Of a stretch of 64,000 nt of DNA, positions 24,863 to 35,188 are shown piece by piece; position 1 is the first letter of the stretch; each line of letters opens with the position of its first letter. The notes under the pieces are model-generated. The model did not search any database. It was not told where the DNA came from and saw only the letters and a program-made list of their open reading frames with translations. Both the position numbers and the translations under genes were made by a program. The DNA comes from Monosporascus cannonballus. Lineage: Eukaryota > Ascomycota > Sordariomycetes > Xylariales. The stretch covers positions 1 through 64,000 of the forward strand of contig QJNS01000028.1 in the NCBI GenBank assembly GCA_004154925.1, given 5' to 3'.

Positions 24863-26385
24863 TTATTCGGCCACCCAGACGGCAGCCATGCCCATACCCG
24901 TGCCTACGCACATGCCCGTGACGCCGACCTTCTCGCCGCGGCGCCGCAGCTCATACAAGAGGGTGCTGACCTGGCGGGCGCCGGTGCAGCCGAGGGGGTG
25001 GCCGAAGGCGATGGCGCCGCCCTTGGGGTTGATCTTGTCCTTGGGGATGCCGAGCTCGTTGGCGCACCAGAGGCACTGGCTGGCGAAGGCCTCGTTGATC
25101 TCGTAGATGTCGACGTCGTCCTTGGAGACGCCGCCAGCGAGCTCGAGCGCGCGGGGGATAGCTTTCCAGGGGCCGGTGCCCATCATCAGCGGCTTGACAC
25201 CGACGACGCTGGCGGCCACGAACTTGCCGAGGATCGGCTGGCCCAGGCGCTCCGCCGTCGACCGCCGCATCATGAGAACGGCTGCCGCGCCGTCAGAGAC
25301 CTGCGACGCGTTGCCAGCGTGGATTGACCCGTCCTTGGCGAACGCGGGCCTGATCTTGCCCAGAGACTCGGCCGTGATGCCCGGCCGCACGCCGTCGTCC
25401 TTGTTGACGGTGATGGTCTTGGTCTCGCCGCTCTTCGGGTCCTCGAACTTCACCGTCAGCGGGTGGATCTCCTGGTCGAAGAGTCCCGCCTCCTGCGCCT
25501 TGAGCGCCTTCTGGTACGACGACGCCGCGAACTCGTCCTGGTCCTTCCGCGAGATCTTCATGTCCCGCGCCATGTCCTCTGACAGCACACCCATCGGCAC
25601 TTTGCAGTTGGCGGCCTCAGGGTATGACTCTAGGAGCTCAGAGAACTCGGTCACCGCTTGCGGTCTGTGGGTGGAGAAAGTGGGTTAGCCAACAGCATCT
25701 TTGAGGTCCCGGAGGGCGGAATGCAGTAGGCACGTGGGTGGCCAAGGGCTAACAGTGAAATGTGGAGGGGAATAGCTTCGCTTACCCGTATTGAAGGCTC
25801 ATGCTCTCAACACCGGCGCCGATGCCGACCTCGATCATGCCGGCCTTAATCTGGTGCGCGATGTCGACACAGGCCTGCAGGCCCGATGAACACTGCCGGT
25901 TGAGGGTGCGCACGGCGGCGGTCTCCGGGAAGCCGGCCACCAAGGCGGCGGCGCGCATCTCGGTGGCGCCGCCGCCGGGCGCCAGCACCTCACCGACGCA
26001 GATGTCGCCCACGAGGGATGGGTCGATCTTGGAGCGCTCGATGATGCCCTTTAGAGCGCCCACCATCAGATCCGAGGCCTGCGTGTCCTTGAACCCGCCC
26101 TTGCCGCCCTTCGTGAACGCGGTTCGCAGGCATGCCGTTACTACGATCTGTCGCGAGGGATCAGGCGGTTAGTATGCCGGGATTATCGGAAGGCGCTGTG
26201 GTGGGTGCGCGTTATTGAGGGGACATACATCGTCGGGGTTCTTCTCTAAAAGCTTGTCCCGCGGTGATTTGCTGCCAGAGATCTGGCCGGAGATCTGTGT
26301 TAACCGGTCGATGGCTGTCATAGTTGCTGCGTCAGCTCCTGTCTGCTTAGTCTCCCGGGCCCGAAGAATAACACTTACCACCCAT
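24863..26385 (-). CDS. 3-ketoacyl-CoA thiolase (acetyl-CoA acyltransferase), peroxisomal type
   Basis: Last enzyme of peroxisomal beta-oxidation, cleaving 3-ketoacyl-CoA with CoA to acetyl-CoA and a shortened acyl-CoA. Minus-strand exons: 26,385-26,379 (7 nt), 26,326-26,229, 26,147-25,786 and 25,664-24,863, GT-AG and in phase, 422 residues. The nucleophilic Cys121 is in NRQCSSGLQA. NEAFA, GHPLGCTGARQ (His378) and GMCVGTGMG (Cys408) complete the active site. Near the N-terminus RLTQISGQI fits the PTS2 form R-L-x5-Q-hydrophobic, supporting peroxisomal import and the Pot1/Fox3 type over cytosolic acetoacetyl-CoA thiolase. The tiny first exon adds only MGA-T before MTAID; translation from the ATG at 26,321 is an equally workable start. 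Exon 4 is GC-rich. Confidence 0.92.
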
Positions 26386-27903
26386 GATGTGTGCGATATG
26401 GACTCTAGAGGGCTATGTTTAAGAAGTCAAGAAAACGGTCCCCAGAAGTGATCGCAGGCGTATAATGTAAGTATAAATGTACACAATAAGGGAGAATGAA
26501 GAGAAGAGTTCAAACAATCACCATTGACTGGGAAGAGGCAAAGGAAAGATCGAAGGTAAAGCTGATGGCGAACCTCGGAACTTGCTGTTTGCGGTTTTGG
26601 CCCTTAGCGCTAAACCAGGTTCCTAGGTAGCTTCTCTGACCACTTGCCCGCCGCTGGAGTGATGTCAGCTCCGGCACCCGAGGCTAGCGGGCTTGGGGGA
26701 GACGATTGGACGCCTGGCCACCACCCTTGTTTAGCCGCTCTTCACATGCCAAAATCCTGCTCGCTTTACCCCAGAAATGCTCGTCACCCGCCTGTCCCCG
26801 CGAAGCACCCGAGCTCCAGTCTTAAGGTGGCCGAAATGGCAGAATATGCATGTGGGTATTATTGGCTAGGTGCCTACCTTGTCAAAGGCTTTGGACATGG
26901 CCTCTGTTTCCGATGTGCACGCTTGCCTGTTCCACCGAGCACAGCGCTTCGTTAAGCTACCGTAACGTTTAAGTGCATCTGCCGCAAGCCGAGGCTGTCA
27001 CTGTGCACCATTGCTCGTCTTGAATTGAAACGGCCCTTATTGGAATCAGTTTCCCGAGGGGTTAGCATGATCTTGGATAGATGAATGCAGGCTCGAGTTG
27101 TTTTTCGCCGTAGACAGACATGCTCTCAAAACCTGATCGGGTTGCAGGAGAAGGTGGGTCGTCTTATTGACGCCTTGGCGCTGTATATTTGTGGGGCCGC
27201 GGTACAGTCAGTCAAATCTGAGAATCTTGTTTTGGCGGCAGCCATATTGGGACGTGGTTCGCGGGTCGCTGAGAATGAAGTGGCTGCTCCCCGCAGCGGC
27301 CTCTTTGACAGACTTAAAAGCGCACTCGGGAAGCCGGGGACAGTGACGGTCCAAACCCGAAAGGTCTTGGACACAGCAGCGCAGAATGGTTGAGCATAAA
27401 TACACATACCCCGTATTCCTATGATCGTAGCCTCGACTGAAGTGGGAGGTTGCACTCTCGTTGGTTGAGCAGGGAATTGCACTGGCTTTCCGCTTGATCA
27501 TATCTAGCATCAACGAGGCACTCCGAAATGACCGAAAGTCCACTCTTCAGTCACCGTACCGGAAATACGCTTGAAGATTCGCATTAGTACACTTCAGAAC
27601 CGGTCGGCCGCAAATGTTGAAGCAAGAAACCTTTGGAAAGGCGGAGTCAGGGCCCCTCGAGCATATACAAGGGACCAGGAAAGGGGATTAGGAAACCTCG
27701 CGGACCGGGTAGACTCAACGTAACGGAGTAATGATGGCAGTGGAATTCAATGCTTTAGTCTGTTACAATGCGGTCTATCCTCTGTGATGGCCAACTCTAT
27801 TGTTTACTCGCGAGACATGCATTTTCCCCTTTCGCTAACAAATGCACCGACCACAACCCATACGCTACAGAATGCCTAGTGACAGAAACCATCGATGGGG
27901 TTT
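26386..27903. other. Intergenic region, thiolase to P5C reductase
   Basis: Contains the thiolase promoter (left) and the 3' flank of P5C reductase (right). An open frame at 27,085-27,393 (102 codons) overlaps similar-length frames on the other strand, and none resembles a known protein. No repeats seen. Confidence 0.4.
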
Positions 27904-28833
27904 CTACGAGCTTCCCAGCGTCTTTCCCAACTCCTCCGCTCGGTTTGTTGCCGCCTTGACTGCCTTGTCAACAGCCTCCTTTAACCCAGAAGCTTCGAAG
28001 CTCTTCAGAGCGGCTTCCGTGGTGCCCTTCGGACTGGTGACGTTGATCCGCAGCTGGGACGGTTCTTCAGATGACTCGGTTAGCAATTTCCCCGCTCCCA
28101 TACATGTCTGCTTCGCGAGCCGGGTAGCCTGCTCCCTCGAGAGACCCAGAGCCGTTGCGCTGGCGATCAGGTGCTCCACCATGACGAAGAAGTATGCCGG
28201 GCCGGAACCTAGTGGGTACCCGTGTTAGTTGGGCGAGCACTTAGAAGGGAAACAAGATATGGGAACGCATGACGTGCCTGAGAGTCCCGTGACGACGTCC
28301 AGCAGTTCTTCGCGGTCCACCCACTCGGTCGCCTTGCTGACGCTGCTGAGCAGCGCTGCCGCTAGCTCTTTCTCGGCGTCGGCCACATCGTCGCCGGCGT
28401 ACAAGCCCGAGGCGCCCTCGCCTACGAGGGCCGGCGTGTTCGGCATGACGCGTACGACGTGCGGTGGCGCGCCGCCATTATCCGGCGTGAGCCACTGCCG
28501 TAGGCTGTCCAGCGTGATGCCGGCGGCGATGGAGACGACGAGCGGCGCGGCCGGGCGCCCGGCCCAGGCGTCGGCGAGCTCCCGGCAAATGCTCTGCGCG
28601 ACCTGCGGCTTCACGGCTAGGATGACGAGGTCGGCGTCGCGCGACGCCTCGGCGTTGGACTCTGTCGTGCGGACGCCGGTCTCGGCCATCTTGTTCCGGT
28701 TCACGTCCCACGGCTCTGAGACGAAGATGTTCTGCTTGTCGATGCCCTTGGCCGTCAGCCCACCGATGATGGCCGCAGCCATGTTGCCGCCGCCGATGAA
28801 GGCGATCTTGCTCTTTTGCAGTTGGGAAGCCAT
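27904..28833 (-). CDS. Pyrroline-5-carboxylate reductase
   Basis: Final step of proline synthesis: reduces 1-pyrroline-5-carboxylate with NAD(P)H; equivalent of yeast Pro3. Minus-strand exons 28,833-28,278 and 28,208-27,904 give 286 residues, the usual length. The N-terminal Rossmann motif is KIAFIGGGNMAAAIIGGL (about 9-26). Family blocks follow: DLVILAVKPQV, VVSIAAGITLDSL, VRVMPNTPALVGEGASG, and across the splice GLSGSGPAYFFVMVEHL. The C-terminal dimer domain includes GAGKLL and NVTSPKGTTEAAL. The start ATG has a good context (AAGATGGCT). Phase and protein alignment place the 69-nt intron at 28,209-28,277, whose donor would be CAG|GCACGT, a GC rather than GT donor. Confidence 0.93.
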
Positions 28834-29745
28834 CTTGTAATTTTTTTTCCTTGCCGGCGGATTGCTTGCGGTGGTCAATTTGAGCGGGAAGAGTCCGGAC
28901 TTGATACGACGCTGATGGAACATAAAATGCTCGGTTGGCAGCGGTCCAAATGGTTGAAATGGCGCGTAACCCCACTTTTGTGGGGGCTACTGATAGAATA
29001 GCGGAACGACATCGGAGTCTCTGAGTAAAGCCTCAACTACCCAAGGGGTTAAATGATAGAAATATGGTTGTTGCCACGCAGCGACTTGAGTCTGAGATAA
29101 TTGACCAGACTATTGGGACTAGACGCGTAAGGAAGAGTCACATCAGGGGCAATCTGAAAACTGATGGGTTGTTAACGCAGGCATTAACTGTAAGTCGCCG
29201 TCCAAGGGCATTCATTCTACTACCACGGTCGTGAGTCTATCAAACATAAGGGGGGAATATTGCTAGAACTTATATACTCTATATCATAAATGAGATGGAG
29301 CACCATTGCTCCCGATGAACCTTAAATAAGGGATTGCAGTTTATGTGGAGGGCGTAGGTTTGAGCTGCCTTGCTCTGCCACAGAGCTGCTGACGAGAAGG
29401 CAAATGACGGATGTCTGGCCCCCCATCGATAAGACTTAGCGACGCCTGATGAAGAGCTAGTGGTATTTCTATGGACAGTACTGAGCCGAGTCCGTATATT
29501 TTCCGGGAATCAAGGGCACACAAGAGCACTAGCAATGTCATAACAGACGTGCGTATGCTGAATCACGCGACTGTAGCATTTACGGAAACAGTAGTGGCGT
29601 CAGTTGGCAATCTCTGGCTCTAACATGCTGGGCGAGGTGCTAGGGCGCTTTGTACGTCGCGTCCATCGCGGCGATGCAAGTGCGCAATGGCTAAGCACAC
29701 CTCTGGGAGAAACCTATAGATCAGGAACCAGTCTTCCTTTCCCAA
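28834..29745. other. Intergenic region upstream of P5C reductase
   Basis: Likely P5C reductase promoter plus the 3' flank of the mitochondrial carrier. Short frames only; no repeats or RNA genes noticed. Confidence 0.4.
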
Positions 29746-30390
29746 CTAAAGTTGTCCTCTGTTAGTCCAAGACATCGGCAGCGAGCAGAGTTGGCTCACA
29801 CACAGGTCCAAGAATAGCTTCCAGAGGATGGAAAATAGAAGCCCTTGCAGGCCATTGGCCAGGATGCGGGTCTTAAGGCCACGACCGAAGAGCCCAGATA
29901 TGCCGTCTTGGAGTACGACTAGCCTCGCGGCTTCCGCTAGGCGCACACTTTGTCAGTAACTGGGAATTGAGACCGTCCGTGGGAAAGGGAGGGCTTACAA
30001 TACGAGACCTTGGTATCGTTGACTTGGCGGTACGTCTTAACAACCCGGAGAGAGTTGGAGACGGAATCGGATACTATGGAGGCACAGAATCCGATGAAAG
30101 CAAGACGGGCAAGTGTGAGGTGCTAAGGGGTATACGCGTCAGGGCTACGTCACCTTTACGAGCTCGATGCGGGGGTCGGCTATATGTATGGGTGGCTTCT
30201 CCCCAGAAATGGAAGGGAAGGTCAGGTTTCAGACTGTACTCAATAAATGGGTTACCTTGCCACTCTGACCTCCCAACAACACCTGACACATCCTGAGCTT
30301 GTGGGAAGCCAGCCACTCAATGGTTCTCGGTTCTTCAAATACCGAAATCTTTGAGCCTTTTTGGAGCCGCCCTGAGGCTTCATAATAGGC
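29746..30390 (-). CDS. Mitochondrial carrier family protein, 3' exons only (partial)
   Basis: Minus-strand exons 30,390-30,256, 30,122-29,999 and 29,936-29,746 join in frame (GT-AG introns of 133 and 62 nt). The joined product carries the third repeat of an SLC25-type inner-membrane carrier. GFCASIVSDSVSNSLRVVKT stands where carriers have the P-x-D/E-x-x-K/R signature after the odd-numbered helix. It is followed by YRQVNDTKVSY and DGISGLFGRGLKTRILANG, the G-x-x-x-R-x-x-x-x-x-x-G pattern before the last helix (LQGLLFSILWKLFLDL). The P of the signature is replaced by S. Upstream exons with the first two repeats were not found between 30,390 and 31,700, so the gene is either 5'-truncated or has exons I cannot recognise. 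The substrate is unknown. Confidence 0.6.
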
Positions 30391-31721
30391 CTGCGAACAT
30401 TTGTATACATCAAAACGGACCGAGGTATATTGGCGACGTTAACTATCGCTTGCTCGGGCGATTGCCTTGGCGGAGGATCAAGCGGCCAGATGATTCAAAA
30501 TAGATTGTACTTTGAACCGACATGCTAAGCCTCTGCGGGTGGGATCGCCAGGTTGGGAGGTTTGACCCGAGGTTTGTGCTGTTAACCTAACCCTCTCAGA
30601 CAGTGCTGGTCAGGCCCATCCACGATCATCTCGCCAGCTAATCCAGCCCGATGTTGCGTATGACTTCAGTCTAAGCCAGTAGCATCGACGACCTATCCAT
30701 AGTATAGCCGGTCTCAAACGCTGGGTTCCATGTTTGGCCATGTAATCCTTCTGGCAAACTGACGTTGCGGCATGAGAGGGAGGTCCACGAGTGCGGACTT
30801 GGTCAAGGGACTGTGCACTTAGGGTTTAGCATAGGTGTCACACTTACTAAGGAGCAGATGCACAGCTCTTGAGGTCATATATTGACTTGTAGGAAGCTAG
30901 GAAGCGTTGATCCCACTTGCTGTGGGTGATCCACTGATATAGGGCTTTTGGGCTCCGATATTGCTGCCCAACAGAAAAAGGGGGGGTCCCTTTCCACGAC
31001 AATAGGCTTCCATGTAGGCATCAGATGAAAATGCAGGCAGTGAGATGTCGATGAGCGGAAGGCAGCCTGGAGGATCTAGGTAATATCAACTTAAAACGAA
31101 GAGAGTCTTGGTCAGGGACACAGCCGCGCATATTTGAGGTTGAGAGAGCCGGTCTGATCTCCCCTTGACCCCCATAAGCTAGTCAGTAACACGCATGATG
31201 ACATGCCCGATTCCTAAGACCCTGGGATGTGTTGCACAGTAATTAAATAAATAGCATCATATCACAGTAAGTATATAATATGACAACCAGAACCATAATC
31301 CCTCTGCATCTGTTGCTCCTCTGATGGTAAGCTCCTATCTCCCTATAAGAGAACTGTCGCTTCTGCCTACCCGGCTTGGCATCGATATGATCTGAAGTAC
31401 CACTCGTAGCTGCACGGGCCCTACTGCGTACTGTGGCAAATTTAACCAGGTGGAAAGAAGCACGCATGGAAAAGGCTGTACAGTTTACCAACACTCATGG
31501 CGTGTGTTGGGCCTGAAAGACCATGACCCTTGACCTGGAACTCAAGGGACGTGATGCACACTTCATCCCGTTGCCCAGCTTAAGTTCTAAGGCCACTACC
31601 TCGAAATATCCCCTACGTCCGGAACGAAAAGCTGCATGTTTGCTGAATTGGCTAGATGAAATTTGGAGACCTTAGATTGGTGAAGGTGTACAGTGCAAGT
31701 GTCGTAATCGACATGGGGCTA
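30391..31721. other. Gene-poor stretch left of the nested transposon block
   Basis: Balanced composition; I searched the minus strand for the missing carrier exons without success. No other gene, repeat or RNA is apparent. The TA at 31,720-31,721 is the transposon target site. Confidence 0.4.
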
Positions 31722-31761
31722 ACCTCGGACACCACCTAATGCATAGCCCTAGCAATGCATA
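31722..31761 (+). repeat. Left terminal inverted repeat of the split Fot1-like element
   Basis: 40 bp, a perfect reverse complement of 46,980-47,019; includes CATAGCCCTAGCAATGCATA. Confidence 0.95.
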
Positions 31762-31848
31762 AGACTTTTCTCCACAACAACAACCACCCCTTATAACAAC
31801 ACTTCGCGATAACTCCATAACCCTTTAGTCAATTGATTTCGGGTTAAG

Positions 31849-33403
31849 ATGGTTAATATCGACCGTAAGCGCAGAATTCGGGATGCCAAGGAATTTATTT
31901 ACGAAAGGTGATTCCGAGACCCTTGCGAACGCGCGATTCGGCATACCCTAATCGACCCTGTTACGCCGCGTCCATAATATTAAACGGCGTTCCGAAGCCC
32001 AAAGTAACGTACGTAAATTGTCGGATTAGAAAAAGGATAAGTTTATTAACTGGATATTGCATAAAAAAGTATACGGCCGCGCCCCTATAAAGATCCAGGT
32101 CCGTCAGATAGTAAAAGCCTTATTAGGCCTTAAAGGAACCGTTAGGAAAAATTGGGTTAATCGTTTTATTGCATATTATAATAAGATATATACGAAGAAA
32201 AGACGAATTATATTCCGGGACCGCCTAAAGGTACGCGATCGCGACGATATCCGCGAATTTTTCCTCTTTTTCGCCGCCGTCCGAATTAAATACAAAATTA
32301 AGCTTACGAATAAATATAATATGGATAAAACGGACGTCCAAAAAGGGGAACAAATTAATAAAACGGTCGTAAAATCTTCGGAAATAACTTACGCGAAACT
32401 TAAGGAATCGGAAATAACGTTATAAATATTTATCCTTAAATATATCGGTTTTATATACGGAAAAAGTACGGCTATATATATCTTTAATAATTTTACTATT
32501 TAAAAATAATAATTACCTAAAAATATCGAAAAAACCAAATATACGTTAATTCCGAAAGGGTAAATTAATAACGTTATCGTATTAAAATAATTAAAATCTA
32601 TTTTTTTCCGGAAATTAAGCTCCGTTTCCATAATAAATGGCAATTATTTATCTTAAATGGCTATATTATATACGTATCCTTTATTTTTATATGGAAATAA
32701 TTTAGAAATAAGGTCGCCCTTATGTATTTTTTACCTTATTCGAATGGTAATTTTCAGCTATTCGACGTTACCGTATTTTCCGTACTTAAAAAGGAATATC
32801 GTATCGCTTTATAAAAAGCCGGCGGATTACTTATAACAATTTCCGAATATAAACGCCGTATGCTAAAAGCATATTACGAAACTGTCAAAATCGTTTTTAC
32901 CGACAAAAATATTAAATCTAGATGGCATTATACCGGTTTATTTCCTTTTAAACCCGAAATGGTATTAAAGGACCTCGAAATAATACCCCAACCAGCCCCT
33001 AAGCCGAAAACACCCTTAGAACAAATAATTAATAACCGGAACGAAATCGTATACATTTTTTATAAAGCTTTAAAATTACGGAAAAACATATAAACGGCCT
33101 TACGTAATCAGGCGGAAGCATTTTGCGATATACGGAAAATAATAACTAAAACTGCTAAAAGGCTTGATAAATTTAATATTAAAAACGCCATTTTCCGTTA
33201 TAACAATTAACTTTTACGAACGAAATTCGAGAAATACGAAGGTCGTAAACGCCAAATTATTATTAAGCAACCGAATAAGATTTTTGCGAATTTATCAGAT
33301 ATTAGGTCGGCTGAAAATAAAGCTATTAAACATTTAAAGCCTATAAAGGCTGGTAATCAGGTCACAATTAACAATTATACTGAAAAACAACCTGCTAAAA
33401 AAA
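31849..33403 (+). pseudogene. Fot1/pogo-like transposase pseudogene, 5' major part
   Basis: Starts MVNIDRKRRIRDAKEFIYER. An early frame change leads into one long frame with a few stops: DSETLANARFGIP, then STLLRRVHNIKRRS (CENP-B-type DNA binding), then WILHKKVYGRAPIKIQVRQI. IKLTNKYNMDKTDVQKGE (about 32,300-32,350) is the family's N-M-D-E-T-G block around the first catalytic Asp. NGNFQLFDVTVFSVLKKEY fits the G-H-L-Q-P-L-D-V-x-V-F-x-P-L-K block, and TGLFPFKPEMVL follows. A frame near the end matches the basic C-terminal region. Element A interrupts it at 33,403; the short remainder lies at 46,867 onward. Confidence 0.8.
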
Positions 33404-33773
33404 TGTTACGACCTAACCCAAGATCGGCCACGAAAACGGTCGGACCCACAAAAAAGAGTTACGTGATTTAGATCTTTTTTGGCATTAAGATCTAAATAAA
33501 TCTATACAGAACTAACCGAATCCAATGGTATTGGATTTTTGATAACGTTAAGATTTAATGAAAATTTAATTAATTTATTAAGATATATATGCTTATTACT
33601 TCCATAGTTTAAATAGTTTTAGTTTGTAATAATATTTCGTTACCTAAGGTACTTTTAGTATTACGAGACGTGATATGTTATTGTATTTATTGCTTAGATT
33701 TTTACGATATTCCTGTTAATATAAACCCGTCGACTTAAGGTTTAATAATTGGTTAAATCGTTTAGCCGTTATA
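33404..33773 (+). repeat. 5' LTR of element A
   Basis: 370 bp, starting TGTTACGACCTAACCCAAG and ending GCCGTTATA. It pairs with 46,492-46,861, and the differences are mainly C/T and G/A. Confidence 0.92.
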
Positions 33774-34793
33774 TATTGTAAGCTTTTGTTTAGTAGTATC
33801 GTTAGATTCTGAATAATATTTAATATTGTCAAAATGTTAACCAGTATTTAGGAAACCTTTATTTAATAGCTTTAGGCTCGAATTCGGGAGCTGGAAAAAA
33901 AGTTCGATAATTTAGAGTTACGTCTGCTTAACCCTTTTTCGCCCGTATAAAGCTAAAGAAGCTAAAATTTTACGATAGAAAAGGTAACCTTTAGATTTTC
34001 TTAATTTAGGTACGAATTTATTTTCGTTTTTTAAATCTTAGTAACCCAGCGGATATAGTCCTAGTAATGGAAATATGCCTAATAGGAAATGCGGTTAATT
34101 GGTTTAAGCCTATTTTAAGAAATTTTTTGGAAATAAAAAAAATAAATAAGGAGAATTTTATTAACGAGATCTTTTTAACTTATACCAATTTCGAAGATAA
34201 AGTACGCGATAATTTCGGTAATCCGGATAAAAAACGATTAGCAGTTTAATAATTCCTATAATTCCGATAAAAAGAACCTGCGTTTAAGGACGCCGTAATC
34301 TTTAAAAGTTTTGCGGCTAAGGTGGGATGGAGAGATAACGAAGCCGACACCCTTATTAATATATTTTATAAAGGGTTAAAGGATAATATAAAGGATAAGA
34401 TTATTTGGATTAAGCAATTAATTGCCTTAAATCGGTATATCGTAAAAGTAATTAAAATTAATAATTAATAATTTAAAAAACGATAAAAAAAAAAGAGATA
34501 ATATATTTTATATTCGGGGTGTAATGGGTTTAATTAGGGGGAAGAATAAGGCGTATCTTTTATTTCTTATAGAACGGTATTAGGATTTATGGAATTCGGC
34601 GTTATCTATAAATAAGATTGAAGTTAAATTAAGTGCTTTAATTGTGACAAAATAGGATATAAGGTTTATAAATGTAAAAAACCCAAGAAGTTACGATAAA
34701 ATAACTGAATCCTTATACCGGAAGGATAATCCAAGAATAATTAAGGAAATAATAATAAGGTTATTAATATAATTTAAGTTAAGTACGTATTAG

Positions 34794-35188
34794 TGTTATA
34801 ACCTAACGGTCTTGGCTTCTTTCCGGACGGTCAGGACCACAGAAGGAACGGGTCCCACCTTAGCCAAGACGTTACGTAACTAGCTTAAAAATTTCAAAGC
34901 GCCAAGCACCTTAAGCCCCTTAAGCCAGCAAAAAGGTTCAAAGAACTTAAAGGTCTTAAGGGTTTAAGCCGCTTAAGCACCTTAAGCCAAAATAAAAATA
35001 TATATATTTATTATTTCCATAATTTAGATAACTTTAGCTTGCAATATAATATCATTATCCAAAACGCCTTTGGTATTACGAAATGTAATACGTTATTATA
35101 TTTATTATTTAAATTCCCACGATACTCCTGTTAACATAAACCCGTTGACTTAAGGTTTAATAATTGGTTAAATTGTTTAGCCGTTATA
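34794..35188 (+). repeat. 5' LTR of element B
   Basis: 395 bp, starting TGTTATAACCTAACGGTC. The first ~190 bp differ from the A LTR; the last ~190 bp are shared. Confidence 0.92.

Noticed and set aside
25107..25688. 193-codon plus-strand frame over the thiolase gene
   Set aside because: Shadow; the minus strand carries the full active-site set.
27085..27393. 102-codon plus-strand frame
   Set aside because: Overlaps equally long minus-strand frames, no family or start context to support it.
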